Assembly: GCF_016482685.1 (NCBI RefSeq) | Contig: NZ_JACYHF010000020.1 | Span: 47,935-111,934 of the forward strand | Length of the DNA stretch: 64,000 nt | Reading direction: 5' to 3' | Source of the DNA: Streptomyces sp. DSM 110735 | Lineage (GTDB): Bacteria > Actinomycetota > Actinomycetes > Streptomycetales > Streptomycetaceae | Part shown: positions 44,225 through 52,353 of the stretch, one piece after another | How positions within the stretch are numbered: position 1 is the stretch's first letter | How the letters are laid out: the number at the start of each line of letters is the position of its first letter | Position numbers and translations under genes: made by a program | The notes under the pieces: generated by a model | Database searches by the model: none | What the model saw: the letters and a program-made list of their open reading frames with translations, nothing else | What the model was told of the DNA's origin: nothing

Positions 44225-45133
44225 TCACCACTCACCCAGCTCCGCCGCGTACGGCGGCTCCGCGCCCGCCCGGGAACAGGTGAGCGCCGCGGCCCGGGCG
44301 GCGAAGCGCAGCAGCCGGTGCCAGCCGTCGGCGCCGAGACCGGCCAGCGCCTGCGCGGACAGCGCGTCCTGGGCGGAAAGTCCGTGCAGCAGGGCGGCGT
44401 TCACGGTGTCACCCGCGCCGATGGTGTCCACGACGTCGACCTTCTCGCCGGCCACGGAGTACTCCGCGTCCCGCGTGAAGACGGTGAGTCCGTCGCCGCC
44501 CCGGGTGAGTACGACCGCCGAAGGACCGGCGGCCAGCCACTCCGCCGGGCTGCCGCCGAGCCACGCCGCGTCCTCCTCGGACAGCTTCAGCAGGGTCACC
44601 GAGGGCAGCCAGCCCCGGAAGCGGGCCCGGTAGGCGTCCGCGTCCGGGATCAGCCCGGTGCGGATGTTGGGGTCGAGCGCGGTGAACAGGCCCTGGGCGG
44701 CGGCGGTCCGCATCAGCTCCGTGTAGGCGCTCGCGCCCGGCTCCAGGACGAGCGAACAGGTGCCGAAGGACACCGCGCGGGTACCGGCGGGGAGTGCGGA
44801 GGGGGCGGTGAAGAGACGGTCGGCGGTGCCCTCCACGTAGAAGGAGTAGGCGGCCGACCCGGCGGAGTCGATCGTGGCTACCGCGAGGGTGGTGGGTTCC
44901 GGGCCGCGCTGCACCCCGGACACGTCCACGCCCGCCTGCCGCAGTCCGTCGAGCAGTGCCTCCCCGAAGGCGTCGTGCGAGGCGCGGGAGGCGAAGGCGG
45001 TGGCGGAGCCCAGGCGGCCGAGGGCCACAGCCGTGTTGTACGGGCCGCCGCCGAGCGCGGGCTTGAGGCCGGCCAGGGCGCCGGGGCCCTGCGGTACCAG
45101 GTCGATCAGTGCCTCACCGGCGACGACGATCAC
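44225..45133 (-). CDS. PfkB family carbohydrate kinase (fructokinase-like)
   Basis: A 302-residue sugar kinase. VIVVAGEALIDLVPQG (N-terminus), ALGGGPYNTAVALGRLG (PfkB signature 1) and DTIGAGDTVNAALLHGL (signature 2 with the catalytic Asp) are clear. The spacing resembles fructokinases. The GTG at 45133 overlaps the LacI-family stop as GTGA, so kinase and regulator are one operon. The sugar is not known; no transporter gene is next to it. Confidence 0.87.
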   Translation of the reverse strand: MIVVAGEALIDLVPQGPGALAGLKPALGGGPYNTAVALGRLGSATAFASRASHDAFGEALLDGLRQAGVDVSGVQRGPEPTTLAVATIDSAGSAAYSFYVEGTADRLFTAPSALPAGTRAVSFGTCSLVLEPGASAYTELMRTAAAQGLFTALDPNIRTGLIPDADAYRARFRGWLPSVTLLKLSEEDAAWLGGSPAEWLAAGPSAVVLTRGGDGLTVFTRDAEYSVAGEKVDVVDTIGAGDTVNAALLHGLSAQDALSAQALAGLGADGWHRLLRFAARAAALTCSRAGAEPPYAAELGEW

Positions 45134-46314
45134 GAGGTGGTTCCCTTCTCGGACTGCGCGGATGGTTCCGTGTTCTCCCCGGCGGGGCGCGCATCGGCGC
45201 CCTCGGCCGCGCCGCGCACCCCGCGCGCCTCCTCCGGGCATCCGCAGGAGGTGCGGTGGACGAAGGCACAGGGCAGCCGGACGGTCGTGGTCGGCCGGTC
45301 CGGCGCGGCCAGGCGGTCGAGCAGCACCCGTACGGCCCGGGCGCCCATCTCGCGGCTCGGCTGCGCGATGGCGGTGAGCCGGGGTGAGAAGAGGTCGGCC
45401 CAGGCGAAGTCGTCGAAGGAGCACAGGGCGATGTCGTCCGGCACGCTCAGCCCGCGCTCGCGCAGGGCGCGCAGGGTGCCGATGGTCATCGCGTTGTTGG
45501 CGGTGACGAGGGCCGTGGGCGCGCCGGGTCTGGAGAGCAGGTCGGCGGTCGCGCGCTCGGCGGCGGCCGACTCGGAGCTGCCGGACACGACCAGGTCGGC
45601 GTCGTAGGGGAGCCCGGCGCTGTCCAGTCCCTGGCGGTAGCCGGTGATCCGCTCGCTGGTCGTGCTGAGACCGGGCAGTCCGGCGATCAGACCGATACGA
45701 CGGTGGCCCAGGTCGGCGAGGTGAGTGACAAGGCGGGCCATCGGCTCGCTGTTCTCGGCACAGACCTGATCGAAACCGCCCGCCTGTGACGTAAGTTGAT
45801 CACGGGGGACGAGCCCGACGCCCCCGCCCGCGTCGCCGTTGCCGCCACCGTCTCCGTCGTCGTCCCGCGTGATCACCCGGTCCAGGAACACCGTCGGCAC
45901 CGCCTGGCGGCGGAGGTAGGTCACCAGTTCCTCCGGCCGGGCCGAGGGGGCGACGATCATGCCGTCCACCCGGCGCTCGCGGAGCAGTTGGACGACCTTC
46001 AGTTCGTGCTCGGGGTCGTCGTGCGGGTCGGCGATGAGGAGGCTGTAGCCCTGGGCGAGGGCGGCTGCCTCGACGCCCTGGAGGATCTCGGTGAAGTACG
46101 GATTGCTGATCGCGGACACCGCGAGCCCGATGGAGCGGGTGCGGGAGGTGACCAGGGAGCGGGCGAGGGTGTTCGGGGTGTAGCCGAGGGCGTCCACCGC
46201 GTCCAGGACTGCCTGGCGGGTGTGGGGCAGGACCGGGCGCGTGTCGTTGAGCACGTGGGACACGGTCGCCACGGAGACTCCGGCACGCCGGGCGACGTCG
46301 GCCATGGTGGGCAT
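45130..46314 (-). CDS. LacI family transcriptional regulator
   Basis: A 394-residue repressor. The N-terminal helix-turn-helix MADVARRAGVSVATVSHVLND is followed by the hinge (TPNTLARSLV) and a periplasmic-binding-protein-like effector domain. An acidic Gly-rich insertion (ITRDDDGDGGGNGDAGGG, about residues 138-155) interrupts the effector domain. The C-terminus ends in a ~40-residue hydrophilic tail with a CGCP motif. The ATG at 46314 has GAGGGAA upstream. A perfect palindrome at 46469-46487, ~155 nt upstream, is the likely autoregulatory operator. Confidence 0.9.
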   Translation of the reverse strand: MPTMADVARRAGVSVATVSHVLNDTRPVLPHTRQAVLDAVDALGYTPNTLARSLVTSRTRSIGLAVSAISNPYFTEILQGVEAAALAQGYSLLIADPHDDPEHELKVVQLLRERRVDGMIVAPSARPEELVTYLRRQAVPTVFLDRVITRDDDGDGGGNGDAGGGVGLVPRDQLTSQAGGFDQVCAENSEPMARLVTHLADLGHRRIGLIAGLPGLSTTSERITGYRQGLDSAGLPYDADLVVSGSSESAAAERATADLLSRPGAPTALVTANNAMTIGTLRALRERGLSVPDDIALCSFDDFAWADLFSPRLTAIAQPSREMGARAVRVLLDRLAAPDRPTTTVRLPCAFVHRTSCGCPEEARGVRGAAEGADARPAGENTEPSAQSEKGTTS

Positions 46315-46468
46315 CGCGGTTCCCTCCCCGGGGTGTCCGCCGGGGGCACGGGTGAGCCCTCCTGGCTGAGGACGGACCGTCGGTGGTCCGTACCCGTGGC
46401 GAACCCCCGGCTGCCGCGCTGAGAGTTCTCCGGGCGGGAAGGTATCCCATCCACCACCCAGCCGTAAA

Positions 46469-46487
46469 CGCTTGCGCAAGCGCTTGC
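46469..46487. promoter_or_regulatory. LacI-type operator (overlapping palindromes)
   Basis: CGCTTGCGCAAGCG (46469-46482) is a perfect palindrome with the central CG step favoured by LacI-family repressors. A second palindrome GCAAGCGCTTGC (46476-46487) overlaps it. The site lies upstream of the LacI-family gene, consistent with autoregulation of the LacI-kinase operon. Confidence 0.7.
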
Positions 46488-46550
46488 GAGTGGAGCGCGC
46501 GGCCGCCCGGTGCGCGGGAGACGTGACATCCCCGCTCCACCGCGCGCCCT

Positions 46551-47090
46551 GGCTGCGAAGCCGCCCGTGCGGCCCGGTCCCGGAGCGGCGCTTGCGCTTG
46601 GGTTGCGGAGCCATGCGCACACCCTGGTCCCTGAGCCGCCCACGCGCCCGGGCCGCGAAGCGCCCGCGCACCCCGTCCCGGAGCCGCCCACGCACTCCGT
46701 CCCCGAGCCGCCGCGCACCCCGGCCGCGAAGCGACCGCGCGCCGTGCTCTCAGAGCCGCCCGCGCTCGGGATCCTGAAGCGCACCCAGCCCGGTCCCGCC
46801 CGGAGGCGGCTGTGCTCCCCGGCTTCAGAGCCGCCCAGGCGCGCTGCCCATGCGCCTCCGAGCCGCCCGGTGCCCGCCCCGGAGCCCTCCGTCCTCCCAT
46901 CCCCGGAACCACTCGCGCACTCCGCCCTGGAACCACCCGCGCACCCGCCCCGGAGCCCCCCCCGCGCCCGCCCCCCCCAGATCACTGCCGCACCCGCCCG
47001 GAGCGCGCCGAGCGCCCGCCCCCAGACCACCCGCCCCGGAGACACCCGCGCACCGAGCCCCGAGCCCCGAGCCGCCCACGTACCCACTGC
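46551..47090. repeat. degenerate ~24-bp tandem repeat filling the LacI-Rieske gap
   Basis: About 20 imperfect units of roughly 22-28 bp run across ~540 bp. The best-conserved part is GGAGCCGCCCGCGCAC followed by CCCGT/CCCGG. Good copies start near 46634, 46681, 46706, 46754, 46829, 46860, 46881, 46904 and 46929. Long frames such as 46510-47160 pass through it and would encode PEPPTHSVP-like peptides. None has a ribosome binding site or a plausible codon bias, so I treat it as intergenic. The gap is 849 nt in total. Confidence 0.65.
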
Positions 47091-47163
47091 CGGGGTCCCG
47101 GCCGCCCCGCCTCCGACCCGTCCGCTCTGCCCGGGTATCGTCGGGCTGCATACCGTCTGACCT

Positions 47164-47598
47164 GTGGAGAGCCTGATGCCGGCCCAGTCGTCCGCGAGCC
47201 GTCGTACCGTCCTTCGAGGGGCCGCCGTGGCCCCGGTCGCCGGGCTCGGCCTGGCCGCCTGCGCGGCGCCGGGCGGCTCCTCCGCGCCGACCCCGACCGC
47301 GCCCGTCGACCTCGGCGCGGAGAGCGAGGTCGCCAAGGGCGGGGCCAGGCTCTACCGGGACCACAATGTGGTCGTCAGCAGGGGCGCGGACGGCGCCCTG
47401 AAGGCGTACAGCACGATCTGTACGCACGCGGGCTGCGCGATCAACAAGCTCCAGGGCACGACTCTGACCTGCCCCTGCCACGGCAGCGAGTTCGACGCGG
47501 CGACCGGCAAGGTGCTCGCCGCCCCGGCCACCGAGCCGCTGAACGAACTGCCGGTGAAGGTCTCGGACGGCAGGATCGTCGCGGGCCCCAAGGGCTGA
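47164..47598 (+). CDS. Rieske 2Fe-2S protein with a Tat lipoprotein signal
   Basis: About 140 residues. The N-terminus contains ASRRTVLRGAAVAPVAGLGLAAC: a twin-arginine motif, a hydrophobic core and a lipobox Cys (LAAC), so it should be exported folded by Tat and lipid-anchored. The Rieske cluster motifs are CTHAGC and CPCHGSEFD, each giving one Cys and one His ligand, plus the second Cys of each for the structural disulfide. Two starts compete. GTG 47164 lies exactly 7 nt after TACCGT and would be leaderless. ATG 47176 has GGAG 6 nt upstream. It is a single-domain Rieske protein, not the cytochrome bc subunit. Confidence 0.88.
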   Translation: MESLMPAQSSASRRTVLRGAAVAPVAGLGLAACAAPGGSSAPTPTAPVDLGAESEVAKGGARLYRDHNVVVSRGADGALKAYSTICTHAGCAINKLQGTTLTCPCHGSEFDAATGKVLAAPATEPLNELPVKVSDGRIVAGPKG

Positions 47599-47622
47599 CC
47601 CCGGACGCCCGGACCGGACCGG

Positions 47623-48597
47623 CTACGCCTCCGCCGGACCCTCCCATTCCCAGGCGATCCCCACCATGCCAGGGCGCACCCGGGGCTCGACCACGTGGAC
47701 GCTGCGGTACGGGTGCGTCACCGGGAGTTCGACGCGGCCACCGCGCGGTGCCGCCGGGGAGACCTGGCTGAAGCGGTGGCAGCGCACCGGCAGCGCGGGA
47801 CTGTCGAAGCGGACCTGGAGGGCGTACTGGCCGCCCAGCGCGCCGAACCGGTGCACGTACTCGTGCGAGACCCCGGCCGTGCCGTCGGCGACGCCGTAGC
47901 GGAACAGGAAGGTGTCGCCCCGGCGCAGCGGGGTGCCGAAGAGCAGCTCCGCCGCCAGGACCCCCGTGTCCCGGTCGAACAGGACGCGCCCGGTGCGGCA
48001 GTTCTCCAGGGCGCGGACGGCCATGCCGCGCGGATCGCAGCCGGGGTCGCCCTGGTGGACGGCGACGAAGCGGTCCACGCCGTCGCGGTGGGCGCGCACG
48101 ATGTGCTCGGACTCGCGGGCGGCCAGCTCGCGCCGGGTGCCGATGCGGACGCGCTCGTGGTGTCCGAGGACGTGCAGTCCGCCGTCGGAGATCCAGCCCA
48201 GCTCGGCCTGGAGGCGGCGCAGCACCCCGGAGGTCTCCAGCAGGGAGCGGTAGGAGCGGGTCGCCGGGCGCCCGTGCACGGAGCGGTCACCGGACTCGGC
48301 GAGCAGCCGGATCAGTGACTCCTCGGGCAGCCGCAGTATCTCCTCCAGCGCGCGTACGGCGCGCAGCGACTCGGGGCGCTGCGGTCGGCGTGCCCCCTGT
48401 TGCCAGTAACTCAGGCTGGTCAGACCCACCTTGACCCCGTGGCGGGTCAGATGGTGCTGCACACGCTGGAGCGGCAGCCCGCGCGCGGCGATGGCGGCGC
48501 GCAGCGCCACGTGGAAGGGGCCGCCCCGCAGGACGGTGTCCAGCTCGGGCACGTCCGGGGGAGCGGCGGCGTCCGTGTGCTCTGTGACATGCCACAT
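47623..48597 (-). CDS. XRE-like DNA-binding regulator with a large unknown C-terminal domain
   Basis: A 324-residue protein. Residues ~25-95 look like a helix-turn-helix in the Cro/XRE style (LRAAIAARGLPLQRVQHHL, GVKVGLTSLSYWQQGARRPQRPESL and LEEILRLPEESLIRLL). The remaining ~220 residues are beta-rich with a conserved-looking VRIGTRRELAARESEHIVRAHRDGVDRF and no family I can name. The ATG at 48597 has AAAGG 9 nt upstream. Palindromes just upstream may be its operator. It diverges from uvrC. Confidence 0.75.
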   Translation of the reverse strand: MWHVTEHTDAAAPPDVPELDTVLRGGPFHVALRAAIAARGLPLQRVQHHLTRHGVKVGLTSLSYWQQGARRPQRPESLRAVRALEEILRLPEESLIRLLAESGDRSVHGRPATRSYRSLLETSGVLRRLQAELGWISDGGLHVLGHHERVRIGTRRELAARESEHIVRAHRDGVDRFVAVHQGDPGCDPRGMAVRALENCRTGRVLFDRDTGVLAAELLFGTPLRRGDTFLFRYGVADGTAGVSHEYVHRFGALGGQYALQVRFDSPALPVRCHRFSQVSPAAPRGGRVELPVTHPYRSVHVVEPRVRPGMVGIAWEWEGPAEA

Positions 48598-48615
48598 GCA
48601 CAGAAGCCTTTCTGT

Positions 48616-48645
48616 GAGGTGTCACCTCGGCTGGTCAGACCGAGG
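48616..48645. promoter_or_regulatory. overlapping palindromes upstream of the XRE-like regulator
   Basis: GAGGTG-T-CACCTC (48616-48628) is a perfect 6+1+6 palindrome. CCTCGG (48625-48630) and CCGAGG (48640-48645) form a second inverted repeat. They lie 19-48 nt before the regulator's start codon and are good candidates for an autoregulatory site. The remaining 48646-48952 gap has an IR GTGTTG/CAACAC (48753-48776) and no gene. Confidence 0.55.
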
Positions 48646-48952
48646 CGCGGGGTTCTGCTTGCCACCCCGTGGGGCACCGGGGCGCGTCGGCACGCGGCAC
48701 GCCGTGCGCGTGCGCCGTGCGGGCGCCGCCCCGAGTTCCCCCGCATTGAAGCGTGTTGACTTGGACCCGACAACACCCCGGACAGTGCGGTGGCCCACAC
48801 GCCACCCCTGTACGACGCCCCGCACGGGCCCCGCGACAGCCGCCGGGAGCGGCCTTCCGCAACGCTCCCGACACCCCGCCGTCACCCCGCGCCCACCCTC
48901 AGGACGTGCCGGTGCGCCGTACGGGGGCGGCGTTGTCCACAGGCCCGACGCG

Positions 48953-48975
48953 GTGTCCGTCCTCGCCAGTAGGGT
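48953..48975 (+). promoter_or_regulatory. weak RecA-NDp/PafBC-like promoter of uvrC
   Basis: GTGTCC-GTC at 48953-48961 and TAGGGT at 48970-48975, with the same 11-nt spacing as the uvrA and uvrB sites but two or three mismatches to TTGTCA-GTG. The -10 box ends 7 nt before the uvrC ATG, so the operon mRNA is probably leaderless. Confidence 0.5.
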
Positions 48976-48982
48976 GTGAGAC

Positions 48983-51358
48983 ATGGCCGACCCCTCCAGC
49001 TACCGCCCCAGGCCGGGAGACATCCCGGACTCCCCGGGGGTGTACCGATTCCGCGACGAGCACCGCCGGGTGATCTACGTCGGAAAGGCCAAAAGCCTGC
49101 GCCAGCGCCTGGCCAACTACTTCCAGGACCTGACGAACCTCCACCCCCGCACCCGGTCGATGGTCACCACCGCCGCGTCCGTGGAGTGGACGGTGGTGTC
49201 CACGGAGGTCGAGGCGCTCCAGCTCGAGTACTCCTGGATCAAGGAGTACGACCCCCGGTTCAACGTCAAGTACCGCGACGACAAGAGCTACCCGTACCTC
49301 GCGGTGACCATGAACGAGGAGTTCCCGCGCGTCCAGGTGATGCGCGGTCACAAGAAGAAGGGCGTGCGGTACTTCGGTCCTTACGCGCACGCGTGGGCCA
49401 TCCGCGACACCGTCGACCTGCTGCTGCGCGTCTTCCCGGTGCGCACCTGCTCCGCCGGGGTCTTCAAGAACGCCGCCCGCACCGACCGCCCCTGCCTGCT
49501 GGGGTACATCGGCAAGTGCTCGGCCCCCTGCGTCGGCCGGATCTCGCCGGAGGAGCACTACGAGCTGGCCGAGGAGTTCTGCGACTTCATGGCGGGCCGC
49601 ACCGGCACCTATCTGCGCCGCCTGGAGAAGCAGATGGCGGAGGCGGCCGACGAGATGGAGTACGAGCGGGCCGCCCGCCTGCGCGACGACATCGGCGCCC
49701 TGAAGAAGGCCATGGAGAAGAACGCGGTCGTGCTCGCCGACGCGACCGACGCCGACCTGATCGCCGTCGCCGAGGACGAGCTGGAGGCGGCCGTCCAGAT
49801 CTTCCACGTGCGCGGCGGCCGGGTGCGCGGCCAGCGCGGCTGGGTCACCGACAAGGTCGAGGAGATCACCACCGGCGCCCTCGTCGAACACGCCCTCCAA
49901 CAGCTCTACGGCGAGGAGCGCGGGGACTCGGTGCCCAAGGAGGTGCTGGTCCCGGCGCTGCCCGACCCGGTGGAGCCGGTCCAGGAGTGGCTGACCGGCA
50001 GGCGCGGGGCGAACGTGTCGCTGCGCATCCCGCAGCGCGGTGACAAGAAGGCGCTGATGGAGACCGTGCAGCGCAACGCCCAGCAGTCTCTCGCCCTGCA
50101 CAAGACCAAGCGCGCCTCCGACCTGACCACGCGCTCGCGCGCCCTGGAGGAGATCGCCGACGCCCTCGGTCTGGACAGCGCCCCGCTGCGCATCGAGTGC
50201 TACGACATCTCCCACCTCCAGGGCGACGACGTGGTCGCCTCCATGGTCGTCTTCGAGGACGGCCTCCAGCGCAAGAACGAGTACCGCCGCTTCCAGATCA
50301 AGGGCTTCGCGGGCCAGGACGACGTCCGCTCCATGCACGAGGTCATCACCCGCCGCTTCCGGCGCTACCTCGCGGAGAAGGAGCGGTCCGGGGAGTGGAC
50401 GGCGGAGGAGGAGACCCCGGCGGACGGGGGAGTCTCACTCACGGACGGCGCGTCTGTCTCCGACGGTCCGACGGGTGCTGACGGTGCCCTGGCGGGCGGC
50501 GCGTCTGTCTCCGACGGTCCGACGGGTGCCGACGATGCCCTCGCGGACGGCGCGGCTGTCTCCGACGGTCCCACCGGCACCGATGCCGCCCTCACCGACG
50601 GCGCGCCCCTCGGTGACGGCGCCCTTCCCGCCGGTACCGAAGCCACCCCGCGCCCCCTCCCCACCGCCACCGACGGCGCCCCCCTCCCCGCCCCCGCCCA
50701 GGCTGCCGCCCCCCTCCCCGGTCCCGGTCAGGACGGGGACCTGTTCACCGACCCGCTCAAGGACGACGACGGCCGTCCCCGGAAGTTCGCCTATCCGCCG
50801 CAGCTCGTCGTGGTCGACGGCGGTCAGCCGCAGGTCGCGGCGGCCCAGCGGGCGCTGGACGAGCTGGGGATCGACGACATCGCCGTGTGCGGACTCGCCA
50901 AGCGCCTGGAGGAGGTCTGGGTCCCCGGCGAGGACGACCCGGTCGTACTGCCGCGCACCAGCGAGGGGCTCTATCTGCTCCAGCGCGTGCGTGACGAGGC
51001 GCACCGCTTCGCCATCACCTACCAGCGGACCAAGCGGGCCAAGCGCCTGCGCTCCGGCCCGCTGGACGACGTGCCCGGCCTCGGCGACACCCGCAAGCAG
51101 GCGCTCCTCAAGCACTTCGGCTCGGTCAAGCGGCTGCGCGCCGCCACGATCGAGCAGATCCAGGAAGTACCCGGCATAGGCCGGAAGACGGCCGAGACCA
51201 TCGCCGCGGCACTCGCGCGCGCCGTCCCGGCCGGACCCGCCGTGAACACGGCGACCGGAGAGATCATCGATGACGAGGAACCCGGCACGACGCCGGATTC
51301 CCCCGGAGAGCCCGTGAGCGCGGGTCTCCCGGACGACCGACGGGGGCAGGAGAGATGA
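48983..51358 (+). CDS. uvrC: excinuclease ABC subunit C with a repeat insertion
   Basis: UvrC makes both incisions in nucleotide excision repair. The 791-residue protein has the GIY-YIG domain (PGVYRFRDEHRRVIYVGKA, residues ~15-33), a UVR motif (ADEMEYERAARLRDDIGALKK), the RNase H-like endonuclease domain (IECYDISHLQGD near 405, LVVVDGGQPQ near 607, DEAHRFAITYQR near 672) and C-terminal helix-hairpin-helix pairs (VPGLGDTRKQALL and VPGIGRKTAETIA). A ~130-residue low-complexity insertion at residues ~471-600 lies between the first two catalytic Asp regions and contains a 51-bp tandem repeat. It overlaps rapZ by 4 nt. Confidence 0.96.
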   Translation: MADPSSYRPRPGDIPDSPGVYRFRDEHRRVIYVGKAKSLRQRLANYFQDLTNLHPRTRSMVTTAASVEWTVVSTEVEALQLEYSWIKEYDPRFNVKYRDDKSYPYLAVTMNEEFPRVQVMRGHKKKGVRYFGPYAHAWAIRDTVDLLLRVFPVRTCSAGVFKNAARTDRPCLLGYIGKCSAPCVGRISPEEHYELAEEFCDFMAGRTGTYLRRLEKQMAEAADEMEYERAARLRDDIGALKKAMEKNAVVLADATDADLIAVAEDELEAAVQIFHVRGGRVRGQRGWVTDKVEEITTGALVEHALQQLYGEERGDSVPKEVLVPALPDPVEPVQEWLTGRRGANVSLRIPQRGDKKALMETVQRNAQQSLALHKTKRASDLTTRSRALEEIADALGLDSAPLRIECYDISHLQGDDVVASMVVFEDGLQRKNEYRRFQIKGFAGQDDVRSMHEVITRRFRRYLAEKERSGEWTAEEETPADGGVSLTDGASVSDGPTGADGALAGGASVSDGPTGADDALADGAAVSDGPTGTDAALTDGAPLGDGALPAGTEATPRPLPTATDGAPLPAPAQAAAPLPGPGQDGDLFTDPLKDDDGRPRKFAYPPQLVVVDGGQPQVAAAQRALDELGIDDIAVCGLAKRLEEVWVPGEDDPVVLPRTSEGLYLLQRVRDEAHRFAITYQRTKRAKRLRSGPLDDVPGLGDTRKQALLKHFGSVKRLRAATIEQIQEVPGIGRKTAETIAAALARAVPAGPAVNTATGEIIDDEEPGTTPDSPGEPVSAGLPDDRRGQER
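50447..50650 (+). repeat. 51-bp in-frame tandem repeat inside uvrC
   Basis: Units begin at 50447, 50498, 50549 and 50600, an exact 51-bp (17-codon) period. They encode GASVSDGPTGADGALAG and variants. Units 1 and 2 are nearly identical, while 4 is diverged. The array keeps the frame and lengthens a surface loop of the RNase H-like domain. Confidence 0.9.
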
Positions 51359-52353
51359 CCGAGCACGACACGGGACCCGAGCGGAGCGAACGCGCGCAGG
51401 GGAAGGCGGGCGAGGTACGGCCACGGGAAGCGGCCGGGGAGAACGGAGCACAGGTGAGTACGGACGGCACGGCGAACGGGGCCCAGGACGCGGCCATCCC
51501 CGAGCTGGTGATCATCTCCGGGATGTCCGGAGCGGGCCGGTCCACCGCGGCCAAGTGCCTGGAGGACCTCGGCTGGTTCGTCGTGGACAACCTCCCGCCC
51601 GCGCTGATCCCCACCATGGTGGAGCTGGGCGCCCGCTCGCAGGGCAACGTCGCCCGGATCGCGGTCGTCGTCGACGTGCGCGGCCGCCGCTTCTTCGACA
51701 ACCTCCGCGAGTCCCTCGCCGACCTCGACAGCCGGGGCGTCACCCGGCGGATCGTCTTCCTGGAGTCCTCCGACGAGGCGCTGGTGCGCCGCTTCGAGTC
51801 GGTGCGCCGCCCGCACCCCCTCCAGGGCGACGGCCGGATCGTGGACGGCATCGCCGCCGAGCGCGAGCTGCTGCGCGAGCTGCGCGGCGATGCCGACCTG
51901 GTGATAGACACCTCCAGCCTCAACGTGCACGAACTGCGCGCCAAGATGGACGCCCAGTTCGCCGGTGAGGAGGAGCCGGAGCTGCGGGCCACGGTGATGT
52001 CCTTCGGCTTCAAGTACGGGCTGCCGGTCGACGCCGACCTCGTCGCCGACATGCGCTTCCTGCCCAACCCGCACTGGGTGCCGGAGCTGCGCCCCTTCAC
52101 GGGGGTCAACGAGGAGGTCGCCTCCTACGTCTTCAACCAGCCCGGCGCCAAGGAGTTCCTCGACCGCTACGCCGAGCTGCTGCGCCTGATCGCGGCCGGG
52201 TATCGGCGCGAGGGCAAGCGGTATGTGACCATCGCCATCGGCTGTACCGGCGGCAAGCACCGTTCGGTGGCGATGTCGGAGAAGCTCGCCGCGCGTCTGG
52301 CGGCAGAGGGCGTGGAGACGGTGGTCGTACACCGGGACATGGGACGGGAATGA
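51355..52353 (+). CDS. rapZ: RapZ (YvcJ) family nucleotide-binding protein
   Basis: A 332-residue RapZ-family protein. After a ~40-residue charged start comes the Walker A-like IISGMSGAGRSTAAKCLEDL, with Arg in place of the usual Lys of the P-loop. GWFVVDNLPPALIP follows, and the C-terminal domain has IAIGCTGGKHRSVAMSEKLA. In E. coli RapZ is an RNA-binding adaptor for small RNA decay; in Gram-positives the protein is a GTPase-type ATP/GTP binder. It overlaps uvrC and yvcK by 4 nt each (ATGA), so the four-gene operon is translationally coupled. Confidence 0.93.
   Translation: MTEHDTGPERSERAQGKAGEVRPREAAGENGAQVSTDGTANGAQDAAIPELVIISGMSGAGRSTAAKCLEDLGWFVVDNLPPALIPTMVELGARSQGNVARIAVVVDVRGRRFFDNLRESLADLDSRGVTRRIVFLESSDEALVRRFESVRRPHPLQGDGRIVDGIAAERELLRELRGDADLVIDTSSLNVHELRAKMDAQFAGEEEPELRATVMSFGFKYGLPVDADLVADMRFLPNPHWVPELRPFTGVNEEVASYVFNQPGAKEFLDRYAELLRLIAAGYRREGKRYVTIAIGCTGGKHRSVAMSEKLAARLAAEGVETVVVHRDMGRE

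Noticed and set aside
31339..48975. LexA (SOS) boxes near uvrA, uvrB, uvrC and ogt
   Set aside because: I looked for GAAC-N4-GTTC style boxes in the upstream regions and found none.
50447..50650. Tandem array in uvrC as a possible CRISPR
   Set aside because: Units are contiguous without spacers and lie in frame inside a coding domain; no cas genes are present.
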